A DNA stretch of 64,000 nucleotides from Oasisia sp. SBJ-2009 (Eukaryota > Annelida > Polychaeta > Sabellida > Siboglinidae). The stretch is taken from NCBI GenBank assembly GCA_964017155.1, contig OZ024856.1, forward strand, positions 8,507,811 to 8,571,810, read 5' to 3'. Every line of letters starts with the position of its first letter. The first letter of the stretch is position 1. Shown here one piece after another: positions 1-10,607 of this stretch. A program made the position numbers and the translations under genes. The notes beneath the pieces are model-generated. The model searched no databases, had not been told where the DNA came from, and worked only from the letters and a program-made list of their open reading frames with translations.

Positions 1-290
1 TTTTCACATCTGAAACCTACAATGTACCACTACTCTTCGTGACATGTGTGGATTCGCATGATTCCCAGAACGAAGAGTCAAGTACAAGTGGGCGTGCTTC
101 GATACTCGTACCTATTTTTTCCGAAATTACTGTAAACTCGCTTAAATGCGTTCGCGCCAAAACAACGGTATTGTCTCATCGGAAAACTACAACGTAGTAC
201 CACTATAATTATATACTTTTTTTTTGGATTTGCACAGGCCAGACAACGAGGAATAAAGTACAAGTGGTTGAATTTCGATACTAATAGATA
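1..290 (+). repeat. Partial beta monomer at left edge
   Basis: This is the 3' part of a beta-type monomer cut by the window edge. It begins inside subunit B (beta marker 'ctcttcgtgacatgtgtgg') and runs through a C1-type tail with a 9-base T-run into the alpha monomer at 291. Nothing else is visible in it. Confidence 0.95.
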
Positions 291-299
291 GTGGCTTTG

Positions 300-468
300 G
301 AAATTGCGAGAAACACCCCAAAATGCGCTTCCGCCAATATAAGGGTATTTTCTCTTCTGAAAAATACAACGTACCAATACAGTTCGTTAGTTTTATGGAT
401 CGTCATCGGTTCCCGGACTAGAAATCAATTACAACTTGACGAGCTTCCAAAATGGTGCCTATATTTCG
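300..468 (+). repeat. Subunit A (169 bp) of the monomer
   Basis: First of three diverged subunits. It begins 'gaaattgcg', and carries 'gcgcttccgccaatataagg', then 'tctcttctgaaaaatacaac' and 'tatggatcgtcatcgg'. The same order of motifs appears in subunits B and C with substitutions and small indels, which shows common descent. A is the most conserved subunit between alpha and beta (about 95% by hand count). Confidence 0.85.
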
Positions 469-639
469 GAAATTACGCTAATCACCCTCAAAGTTCGCTT
501 ACGCCAATGCAAAATTATTTTCACATCTGAAACCTACAATGTACCACTACTATTCGTGACCTTTGTGGATTCGCATGGTTCCCAGGGCGAAGAGTCAAGT
601 ACAAGTGGTCCTGCTTCGATACGCGTACCTATTTTTTCG
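469..639 (+). repeat. Subunit B (171 bp) of the monomer
   Basis: Begins 'gaaattacgctaatcaccc'. Motifs parallel to A are 'cgcttacgccaatgcaaa', 'cacatctgaaacctacaatg', 'gtggattcgcatggttccc' and 'agagtcaagtac'. Similarity to A is strongest over the first ~75 bases and weaker after that; I judge roughly 60% by eye, not computed. It begins with a short dyad, 'atttcggaaat'. Confidence 0.85.
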
Positions 640-814
640 GAAATTACGTTAAACTCCCTTAAATGGGTTCGCGCCAAATTAACGGTATTATCTCATCGGA
701 AAACTACATCGTAGTACGACTATATTAAGATACTTTTTTTGGATTTGTATAGTCCAGACAACGAGGAATAAAGTGCACGGGGTTGAATTTCGATACTAAT
801 AGATAGTGATTTTC
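640..814 (+). repeat. Subunit C (175-176 bp) with T-run
   Basis: Begins 'gaaattacgttaaactccc'. Motifs parallel to A and B are 'gcgccaaattaacggtatta', 'tctcatcggaaaactacatc' and 'ttggatttgtatagtcc'. It is the most variable subunit between monomer types (about 89% between its C1 and C2 forms by hand count). It carries a T-run absent from A and B and most of the crossover points seen in chimeric monomers. Confidence 0.85.
734..740 (+). repeat. Oligo-T tract in subunit C
   Basis: A run of seven T followed by 'ggattt', present once in every monomer. It is T7 in C2 tails and usually T8 in C1 tails (1,249-1,256), with T9 in some copies (at about 2,280, 4,347 and 6,410) and T6 at 36,824-36,829. The beta monomers marked 'gtgcgtttgcg' have T7 C1 tails, so part of the length variation is inherited with the higher-order unit. 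Confidence 0.8.
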
Positions 815-1321
815 GAAATTTCGATAAACACCCCAAAGTGCGCTTGCGCCAATATAAGGGTATTTTCTCTTCTGAAAAATACAACGTACAAATACAGTTC
901 GTTAGTTTTATGGATCGTCATCGGTTCCCGAACTAGAAATCGACTACAACTTGTCGAGCTTCCAAAATGGTGCCTATATTTCGGAAATTACGCTAATCAC
1001 CCGCAAAGTGCGCTTACGCCAATGCAAAGTTATTTTCACATCTGAAACCTACAATGTACCACTACTCTTCGTGACATGTGTGGATTCGCATGATTCCCAG
1101 AACGAAGAGTCAAGTACAAGTGGGCGTGCATCGATACTCGTACCTATTTTTTCCGAAATTACTGTAAACTCGCTTAAATGCGTTCGCGCCAAAACAACGG
1201 TATTGTCTCATCGGAAAACTACAACGTAGTACCACTATAATTAGATACTTTTTTTTGGATTTGCACAGGCCAGACAACGAGGAATAAAGTACAAGTGGTT
1301 GAATTTCGATACTAATAGATA
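806..1321 (+). repeat. Reference beta monomer (516 bp)
   Basis: Chosen as the reference beta unit. Its A head reads 'gtgattttcgaaatttcg', with 'gtacaaatac', 'cccgaactag' and 'atcgactac' following. B carries 'ctcttcgtgacatgtgtgg', 'gattcccagaacga' and 'gggcgtgc'. The C1 tail carries 'actgtaaactcgc', 'acaacgtagtaccac', T8 and 'gtacaagtgg'. Subunits are A 815-983, B 984-1,154 and C 1,155-1,330. The A head holds a 12-base palindrome that alpha lacks. Diagnostic variants in other beta copies include 'gccaaagcaaag', 'agtagaagtgg', 'tataatccag', 'gtgcgtttgcg', 'gtcaagctt' and 'ttttttcagaaa'. Confidence 0.95.
813..824. other. 12-bp palindrome TCGAAATTTCGA in beta head
   Basis: A perfect inverted repeat that spans the C/A subunit junction of beta-headed monomers. 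It recurs in nearly all of the 69 beta heads; it is broken at 2,870 by c-to-a and at 23,498 by t-to-g. Alpha heads have 'ctttggaaattgcg' at the same place and lack the palindrome. Weaker dyads of the TTTCSGAAA kind sit at the A/B and B/C junctions. Confidence 0.75.
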
Positions 1322-1837
1322 GTGGCTTTGGAAATTGCGAGAAACACCCCAAAATGCGCTTCCGCCAATATAAGGGTATTTTCTCTTCTGAAAAATACAA
1401 CGTACCAATACAGTTCGTTAGTTTTATGGATCGTCATCGGTTCCCGGACTAGAAATCAATTACAACTTGTCGAGCTTCCAAAATGGTGCCTATATTTCGG
1501 AAATTACGCTAATCACCCTCAAAGTTCGCTTACGCCAATGCAAAATTATTTTCACATCTGAAACCTACAATGTACCACTACTATTCGTGACCTTTGTGGA
1601 TTCGCATGGTTCCCAGGGCGAAGAGTCAAGTACAAGTGGTCCTGCTTCGATACGCGTACCTATTTTTTTCGGAAATTACGTTAAACTCCCTTAAATGGGT
1701 TCGCGCCAAATTAACGGTATTATCTCATCGGAAAACTACATCGTAGTACGACTATATTAAGATACTTTTTTTGGATTTGTATAGTCCAGACAACGAGGAA
1801 TAAAGTGCACGGGGTTGAATTTCGATACTAATAGATA

Positions 1838-4800
1838 GTGATTTTCGAAATTTCGATAAACACCCCAAAGTGCGCTTGCGCCAATATAAGGGTATTTTCT
1901 CTTCTGAAAAATACAACGTACAAATACAGTTCGTTAGTTTTATGGATCGTCATCGGTTCCCGAACTAGAAATCGACTACAACTTGTCGAGCTTCCAAAAT
2001 GGTGCCTATATTTCGGAAATTACGCTAATCACCCTCAAAGTGCGCTTACGCCAATGCAAAGTTATTTTCACATCTGAAACCTACAATGTACCACTACTCT
2101 TCGTGACATGTGTGGATTCGCATGATTCCCAGAACGAAGAGTCAAGTACAAGTGGGCGTGCATCGATACTCGTACCTATTTTTTCCGAAATTACTGTAAA
2201 CTCGCTTAAATGCGTTCGCGCCAAAACAACGGTATTGTCTCATCGGAAAACTACAACGTAGTGCCACTATAATTATATACTTTTTTTTTGGATTTGCACA
2301 GGCCAGACAACGAGGAATAAAGTACAAGTGGTTGAATTTCGATACTAATAGATAGTGGCTTTGGAAATTGCGAGAAACACCCCAAAATGCGCTTACGCCA
2401 ATATAAGGGTATTTTCTCTTCTGAAAAATACAACTTACCAATACAGTTCGTTAGTTTTATGGATCGTCATCGGTTCCTGAACTAGAAATCAATTACAACT
2501 TGTCGAGCTTCCAAAGTGGTGCCTATATTTCGGAAATTACGCTAATCACCCTCAAAGTTCGCTTACGCCAATGCAAAGTTATTTTCACATCTGAAACCTA
2601 CAATGTACCACTACTATTCGTGACATTTGTGGATTCGTATGGTTCCCAGGGCGAAGAGTCAAGTACAAGTGGTCCTGCTTCGATAAGCGTACCTATTTTT
2701 TCGGAAATTACGTTAAACTCCCTTAAATGCGTTCGCGCCAAATTAACGGTATTATCTCATCGGAAAACTACATCGTAGTACGACTATATTAAGATACTTT
2801 TTTTGGATTTGTATAGTCCAGACAACGAGGAATAAAGTGCACGGGGTTGAATTTCGATACTAATAGATAGTGATTTTCGAAATTTAGATAAACACCCCAA
2901 AGTGCGCTTGCGCCAATATAAGGGTATTTTCTCTTCTGAAAAATACAACGTACAAATACAGTTCGTTAGTTTTATGGATCGTCATCGGTTCCCGAACTAG
3001 AAATCGACTACAACTTGTCGAGCTTCCAAAATGGTGCCTATATTTCGGAAATTACGCTAATCACCCTCAAAGTGCGCTTACGCCAATGCAAAGTTATTTT
3101 CACATCTGAAACCTACAATGTACCACTACTCTTCGTGACATGTGTGGATTCGCATGATTCCCAGAACGAAGAGTCAAGTACAAGTGGGCGTGCTTCGATA
3201 CTCGTACCTATTTTTTCCGAAATTACTGTAAACTCGCTTAAATGCGTTCGCGCCAAAACAACGGTATTGTCTCATCGGAAAACTACAACGTAGTACCACT
3301 ATAATTAGATACTTTTTTTTGGATTTGCACAGGCCAGACAACGAGGAATAAAGTACAAGTGGTTGAATTTCGATACTAATAGATAGTGGCTTTGGAAATT
3401 GCGAGAAACGCCCCAAAATGCGCTTCCGCCAATATAAGGGTATTTTCTCTTCTGAAAAATACAACGTACCAATACAGTTCGTTAGTTTTATGGATCGTCA
3501 TCGGTTCCCGGACTAGAAATCAATTACAACTTGTCGAGCTTCCAAAATGGTGCCTATATTTCGGAAATTACGCTAATCACCCTCAAAGTTCGCTTACGCC
3601 AATGCAAAATTATTTTCACATCTGAAACCTACAATGTACCACTACTATTCGTGACCTTTGTGGATTCGCATGGTTCCCAGGGCGAAGAGTCAAGTACAAG
3701 TGGTCCTGCTTCGATACGCGTACCTATTTTTTCGGAAATTACGTTAAACTCCCTTAAATGGGTTCGCGCCAAATTAACGGTATTATCTCATCGGAAAACT
3801 ACATCGTAGTACGACTATATTAAGATACTTTTTTTGGATTTGTATAGTCCAGACAACGAGGAATAAAGTGCACGGGGTTGAATTTCGATACTAATAGATA
3901 GTGATTTTCGAAATTTCGATAAACACCCCAAAGTGCGCTTGCGCCAATATAAGGGTATTTTCTCTTCTGAAAAATACAACGTACAAATACAGTTCGTTAG
4001 TTTTATGGATCGTCATCGGTTCCCGAACTAGAAATCGACTACAACTTGTCGAGCTTCCAAAATGGTGCCTATATTTCGGAAATTACGCTAATCACCCTCA
4101 AAGTGCGCTTACGCCAATGCAAAGTTATTTTCACATCTGAAACCTACAATGTACCACTACTCTTCGTGACATGTGTGGATTCGCATGATTCCCAGAACGA
4201 AGAGTCAAGTACAAGTGGGCGTGCATCGATACTCGTACCTATTTTTTTCCGAAATTACTGTAAACTCGCTTAAATGTGTTCGCGCCAAAACAACGGTATT
4301 GTCTCATCGGAAAACTACAACGTAGTGCCACTATAATTATATACTTTTTTTTTGGATTTGCACAGGCCAGACAACGAGGAATAAAGTACAAGTGGTTGAA
4401 TTTCGATACTAATAGATAGTGGCTTTGGAAATTGCGAGAAACACCCCAAAATGCGCTTACGCCAATATAAGGGTATTTTCTCTTCTGAAAAATACAACTT
4501 ACCAATACAGTTCGTTAGTTTTATGGATCGTCATCGGTTCCCGGACTAGAAATCAATTACAACTTGTCGAGCTTCCAAAATGGTGCCTATATTTCGGAAA
4601 TTACGCTAATCACCCTCAAAGTTCGCTTACGCCAATGCAAAATTATTTTCACATCTGAAACCTACAATGTACCACTACTATTCGTGACCTTTGTGGATTC
4701 GCATGGTTCCCAGGGCGAAGAGTCATGTACAAGTGGTCGTGCTTCGATACGCGTACCTGTTTTTTCGGAAATTACGTTAAACTCCCTTAAATGCGTTCGC

Positions 4801-7513
4801 GCCAAATTAACGGTATTATCTCATCGGAAAACTACATCGTAGTACGACTATATTAAGATACTTTTTTTGGATTTGTATAGTCCAGACAACGAGGAATAAA
4901 GTGCACGGGGTTGAATTTCGATACTAATAGATAGTGATTTTCGAAATTTCGATAAACACCCCAAAGTGCGCTTGCGCCAATATAAGGGTATTTTCTCTTC
5001 TGAAAAATACAACGTACAAATACAGTTCGTTAGTTTTATGGATCGTCATCGGTTCCCGAACTAGAAATCGACTACAACTTGTCGAGCTTCCAAAATGGTG
5101 CCTATATTTCGGAAATTACGCTAATCACCCTCAAAGTGCGCTTACGCCAATGCAAAGTTATTTTCACATCTGAAACCTACAATGTACCACTACTCTTCGT
5201 GACATGTGTGGATTCGCATGATTCCCAGAACGAAGAGTCAAGTACAAGTGGGCGTGCTTCGATACTCGTACCTATTTTTTCTGAAATTACTGTATACTCG
5301 CTTAAATGCGTTCGCGCCAAAATAACGGTATTGTCTCATCGGAAAACTACAACGTAGTACCACTATAATTAGATACTTTTTTTTGGATTTGCATAGGCCA
5401 GACAACAAGGAATAAAGTACAAGTGGTTGAATTTCGATACTAATAGATAGTGGCTTTGGAAATTGCGAGAAACACCCCAAAATGCGCTTACGCCAATATA
5501 AGGGTATTTTCTCTTCTGAAAAAATACAACGTACCAATACAGTTCGTTAGTTTTATGGATCGTCATCGGTTCCTGGACTAGAAATCAATTACAACTTGTC
5601 GAGCTTCCAAAGTGGTGCCTATATTTCGGAAATTACGCTAATCACCCTCAAAGTTCGCTTACGCCAATGCAAAGTTATTTTCACATCTGAAACCTACAAT
5701 GTACCACTACTATTCGTGACATTTGTGGATTCGTATGGTTCCCAGGGCGAAGAGTCAAGTACAAGTGGTCCTGCTTCGATAAGCGTACCTATTTTTTCGG
5801 AAATTACGTTAAACTCCCTTAAATGCGTTCGCGCCAAATTAACGGTATTATCTCATCGGAAAACTACATCGTAGTACGACTATATTAAGATACTTTTTTT
5901 GGATTTGTATAGTCCAGACAACGAGGAATAAAGTGCACGGGGTTGAATTTCGATACTAATAGATAGTGATTTTCGAAATTTCGATAAACACCCCAAAGTG
6001 CGCTTGCGCCAATATAAGGGTATTTTCTCTTCTGAAAAATACAACGTACAAATACAGTTCGTTAGTTTTATGGATCGTCATCGGTTCCCGAACTAGAAAT
6101 CGACTACAACTTGTCGAGCTTCCAAAATGGTGCCTATATTTCGGAAATTACGCTAATCACCCTCAAAGTGCGCTTACGCCAATGCAAAGTTATTTTCACA
6201 TCTGAAACCTACAATGTACCACTACTCTTCGTGACATGTGTGGATTCGCATGATTCCCAGAACGAAGAGTCAAGTACAAGTGGGCGTGCATCGATACTCG
6301 TACCTATTTTTTCCGAAATTACTGTAAACTCGCTTAAATGCGTTCGCGCCAAAACAACGGTATTGTCTCATCGGAAAACTACAACGTAGTGCCACTATAA
6401 TTATATACTTTTTTTTTGGATTTGCACAGGCCAGACAACGAGGAATAAAGTACAAGTGGTTGAATTTCGATACTAATAGATAGTGGCTTTGGAAATTGCG
6501 AGAAACACCCCAAAATGCGCTTACGCCAATATAAGGGTATTTTCTCTTCTGAAAAATACAACTTACCAATACAGTTCGTTAGTTTTATGGATCGTCATCG
6601 GTTCCCGGACTAGAAATCAATTACAACTTGTCGAGCTTCCAAAATGGTGCCTATATTTCGGAAATTACGCTAATCACCCTCAAAGTTCGCTTACGCCAAT
6701 GCAAAATTATTTTCAAATCTGAAACCTACAATGTACCACTACTATTCGTGACCTTTGTGGATTCGCATGGTTCCCAGGGCGAAGAGTCATGTACAAGTGG
6801 TCGTGCTTCGATACGCGTACCTATTTTTTCGGAAATTACGTTAAACTCCCTTAAATGCGTTCGCGCCAAATTAACGGTATTATCTCATCGGAAAACTACA
6901 TCGTAGTACGACTATATTAAGATACTTTTTTTGGATTTGTATAGTCCAGACAACGAGGAATAAAGTGCACGGGGTTGAATTTCGATACTAATAGATAGTG
7001 ATTTTCGAAATTTCGATAAACACCCCAAAGTGCGCTTGCGCCAATATAAGGGTATTTTCTCTTCTGAAAAATACAACGTACAAATACAGTTCGTTAGTTT
7101 TATGGATCGTCATCGGTTCCCGAACTAGAAATCGACTACAACTTGTCGAGCTTCCAAAATGGTGCCTATATTTCGGAAATTACGCTAATCACCCTCAAAG
7201 TGCGCTTACGCCAATGCAAAGTTATTTTCACATCTGAAACCTACAATGTACCACTACTCTTCGTGACATGTGTGGATTCGCATGATTCCCAGAACGAAGA
7301 GTCAAGTACAAGTGGGCGTGCTTCGATACTCGTACCTATTTTTTCCGAAATTACTGTAAACTCGCTTAAATGCGTTCGCGCCAAAACAACGGTATTGTCT
7401 CATCGGAAAACTACAACGTAGTACCACTATAATTAGATACTTTTTTTTTGGATTTGCACAGGCCAGACACGAGGAATAAAGTACAAGTGGTTGAATTTCG
7501 ATACTAATAGATA
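1838..7513 (+). repeat. Weak tetramer HOR, 2,064-bp period
   Basis: Beta monomers at 1,838, 3,901 and 5,966 share 'gtgcatcgatactcg' and 'cgtagtgccac' at offsets of 2,063-2,064 bp. The alpha monomers that follow (2,355, 4,419, 6,483) share 'caacttacc', and the C1 T-run before each is nine long. The other two monomers of each tetramer agree less well: alpha 3,386 differs from 5,450 and 7,514, which share 'gataagcgtacc'. This reads as an old 4-mer unit partly overwritten by later exchange. Confidence 0.6.
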
Positions 7514-8544
7514 GTGGCTTTGGAAATTGCGAGAAACGCCCCAAAATGCGCTTCAGCCAATATAAGGGTATTTTCTCTTCTGAAAAATACAACGTACCAA
7601 TACAGTTCGTTAGTTTTATGGATCGTCATCGGTTCCCGGACTATAAATCAATTACAACTTGTCGAGCTTCCAAAATGGTGCCTATATTTCGGAAATTACG
7701 CTAATCACCCTCAAAGTTCGCTTACGCCAATGCAAAGTTATTTTCACATCTGAAACCTACAATGTACCACTACTATTCGTGACATTTGTGGATTCGTATG
7801 GTTCCCAGGGCGAAGAGTCAAGTACAAGTGGTCCTGCTTCGATAAGCGTACCTATTTTTTCGGAAATTACGTTAAACTCCCTTAAATGCGTTCGCGCCAA
7901 ATTAACGGTATTATCTCATCGGAAAACTATATCGTAGTACGACTATATTAAGATACTTTTTTTGGATTTGTATAGTCCAGACAACGAGGAATAAAGTGCA
8001 CGGGGTTGAATTTCGATACTAATAGATAGTGATTTTCGAAATTTCGATAAACACCCCAAAGTGCGCTTCCGCCAATATAAGGGTATTTTCTCTTCTGAAA
8101 AATACAACGTACAAATACAGTTCGTTAGTTTTATGGATCGTCATCGGTTCCCGAACTAGAAATCGACTACAACTTGTCGAGCTTCCAAAATGGTGCCTAT
8201 ATTTCGGAAATTACGCTAATCACCCTCAAAGTGCGCTTACGCCAAAGCAAAGTTATTTTCACATCTGAAACCTAAAATGTACCACTAATCTTCGTGACAT
8301 GTGTGGATTCGCATGATTCCCAGAACGAAAAGTCAAGTACAAGGGGGCGTGCTTCGATACTCGTACCTATTTTTTCCGAAATTACTGTAAACTCGCTTAA
8401 ATGCGTTCGCGCCAAAATAACGGTATTGTCTCATCGGAAAACTACAACATAGTACCACTATAATTATATACTTTTTTTTGGATTTGCATAGGTCAGACAA
8501 CAAGGAATAAAGTACAAGTGGTTGAATTTCGATACTAAAAGATA

Positions 8545-9061
8545 GTGGCTTTGGAAATTGCGAGAAACACCCCAAAATGCGCTTACGCCAATATAAGGGT
8601 ATTTTCTCTACTGAAAAATACAACGTACAAATACAGTTCGTTAGTTTTATGGATCGTCATCGGTTCCCGAACTAGAAATCGACTACAACTTGTCGAGCTT
8701 CCAAAATGGTGCCTATATTTCGGAAATTACGCTAATCACCCTCAAAGTGCGCTTACGCCAATGCAAAGTTATTTTCACATCTGAAACCTACAATGTACCA
8801 CTACTCTTCGTGACATGTGTGGATTCGCATGATTCCCAGAACGAAGAGTCAAGTACAAGTGGGCGTGCTTCGATACTCGTACCTATTTTTTCCGAAATTA
8901 CTGTAAACTCGCTTAAATGCGTTCGCGCCAAAATAACGGTATTGTCTCATCGGAAAACTACAACGTAGTACCACTATAATTAGATACTTTTTTTTTGGAT
9001 TTGCACAGGCCAGACAACGAGGAATAAAGTACAAGTGGTTGAATTTCGATACTAATAGATA
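8545..9061 (+). repeat. Chimeric monomer: alpha head, beta body
   Basis: The head is alpha ('gtggctttggaaattgcg'), but from 'gtacaaatac' onward every diagnostic base is beta, including the C1 tail. It is therefore followed by another alpha head (9,062), which breaks the alternation. The switch lies inside subunit A between 'gcgcttacgcc' and 'gtacaaatac'. The same chimera type occurs at 14,733 and 19,889, and each of the three is preceded by 'actaaaagatagtgg'. A related case is 54,930. Confidence 0.85.
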
Positions 9062-10607
9062 GTGGCTTTGGAAATTGCGAGAAACGCCCCAAAATGCGCT
9101 TCCGCCAATATAAGGGTATTTTCTCTTCTGAAAAATACAACGTACCAATACAGTTCGTTAGTTTTATGGATCGTCATCGGTTCCCGGACTAGAAATCAAT
9201 TACAACTTGTCGAGCTTCCAAAATGGTGCCTATATTTCGGAAATTACGCTAATCACCCTCAAAGTTCGCTTACGCCAATGCAAAATTATTTTCACATCTG
9301 AAACCTACAATGTACCACTACTATTCGTGACCTTTGTGGATTCGCATGGTTCCCAGGGCGAAGAGTCAAGTACAAGTGGTCCTGCTTCGATACGCGTACC
9401 TATTTTTTCGGAAATTACGTTAAACTCCCTTAAATGCGTTCGCGCCAAATTAACGGTATTATCTCATCGGAAAACTACATCGTAGTACGACTATATTAAG
9501 ATACTTTTTTTGGATTTGTATAGTCCAGACAACGAGGAATAAAGAGCACGGGGTTGAATTTCGATACTAATAGATAGTGATTTTCGAAATTTCGATAAAC
9601 ACCCCAAAGTGCGCTTGCGCCAATATAAGGGTATTTTCTCTTCTGAAAAATACAACGTACAAATACAGTTCGTTAGTTTTATGGATCGTCATCGGTTCCC
9701 GAACTAGAAATCGACTACAACTTGTCGAGCTTCCAAAATGGTGCCTATATTTCGGAAATTACGCTAATCACCCTCAAAGTGCGCTTACGCCAATGCAAAG
9801 TTATTTTCACATCTGAAACCTACAATGTACCACTACTCTTCGTGACATGTGTGGATTCGCATGATTCCCAGAACGAAGAGTCAAGTACAAGTGGGCGTGC
9901 TTCGATACTCGTACCTATTTTTTCCGAAATTACTGTAAACTCGCTTAAATGCGTTCGCGCCAAAATAACGGTATTGTCTCATCGGAAAACTACAACGTAG
10001 TACCACTATAATTAGATACTTTTTTTTGGATTTGCATAGGCCAGACAACAAGGAATAAAGTACAAGTGGTTGAATTTCGATACTAATAGATAGTGGCTTT
10101 GGAAATTGCGAGAAACACCCCAAAATGCGCTTACGCCAATATAAGGGTATTTTCTCTTCTGAAAAATACAACTTACCAATACAGTTCGTTAGTTTTATGG
10201 ATCGTCATCGGTTCCCGGACTAGAAATCAATTACAACTTGTCGAGCTTCCAAAATGGTGCCTATATTTCGGAAATTACGCTAATCACCCTCAAAGTTCGC
10301 TTACGCCAATGCAAAATTATTTTCACATCTGAAACCTACAATGTACCACTACTATTCGTGACCTTTGTGGATTCGCATGGTTCCCAGGGCGAAGAGTCAT
10401 GTACAAGTGGTCGTGCTTCGATACGCGTACCTATTTATTCGGAAATTACGTTAAACTCCCTTAAATGCGTTCGCGCCAAATTAACGGTATTATCTCATCG
10501 GAAAACTACATCGTAGTACGACTATATTAAGATACTTTTTTTGGATTTGTATAGTCCAGACAACGAGGAATAAAGTGCACGGGGTTGAATTTCGATACTA
10601 ATAGATA
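9062..10607 (+). repeat. Three monomers: alpha, beta, alpha
   Basis: Starts at 9,062 (alpha), 9,577 (beta) and 10,093 (alpha). The alpha at 10,093 carries 'caacttacc', 'agtcatgtac' and 'cctatttattc', the marker set that later identifies the first monomer of each core 7-mer and 5-mer unit. The beta at 9,577 is preceded by 'aaagagcacgg', a private change. Confidence 0.85.

Larger units (their letters stand above)
291..805 (+). repeat. Reference alpha monomer (515 bp)
   Basis: Chosen as the reference alpha unit. Its A head reads 'gtggctttggaaattgcgag'. Alpha-specific bases further on include 'cccggactag' and 'atcaattac' in A, 'ctattcgtgacctttgtgg' and 'ggttcccagggcga' in B, and a C2 tail ('cgttaaactccc', 'acatcgtagtacgac', T7, 'gtgcacgggg'). 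Hand alignment to the beta monomer gives about 8 differences in A, 12 in B, and 19 plus one indel in C, so about 92% identity overall. Alpha copies differ among themselves at a few diagnostic sites: 'agtcaagtac' or 'agtcatgtac', 'ggtcctgc' or 'ggtcgtgc', 'cctattttttc' or 'cctatttattc', and 'caacgtacc' or 'caacttacc'. These sites trace the higher-order units. Confidence 0.95.
291..8544 (+). repeat. Alternating alpha/beta dimer block (8 dimers)
   Basis: Sixteen monomers alternate strictly: alpha at 291, 1,322, 2,355, 3,386, 4,419, 5,450, 6,483 and 7,514; beta at 806, 1,838, 2,870, 3,901, 4,934, 5,966, 6,998 and 8,029. The dimer period is about 1,031-1,033 bp. Copies differ more from each other here than in the core, for example 'ttcctgaactag' near 2,475, 'aaatttagataa' near 2,881, a one-base deletion in 'cagacacgagg' near 7,468 and 'cttcagcc' near 7,552. 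This is consistent with an older or less homogenised part of the array. Confidence 0.9.

Noticed and set aside
731..745. T7-T9 run as a Pol III terminator, with 'atcggttccc' in subunit A as a B box
   Set aside because: The B-box resemblance stops at 'ggttc', no A box is seen, and no tRNA-like fold or short transcript unit can be made from the monomer. The T-run alone is not evidence.
1068..1085. Possible CENP-B box in beta subunit B ('cttcgtgacatgtgtgg')
   Set aside because: It has TTCG and the central A of the consensus NTTCGNNNNANNCGGGN but TGTG in place of CGGG. No monomer I inspected has a full match on either strand.
7460..7475. Single-base deletion in 'cagacacgagg' as a second assembly patch
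   Set aside because: It stands nearly alone, without the cluster of nearby indels seen at 35.7-37.0 kb, so it may be a real private mutation.
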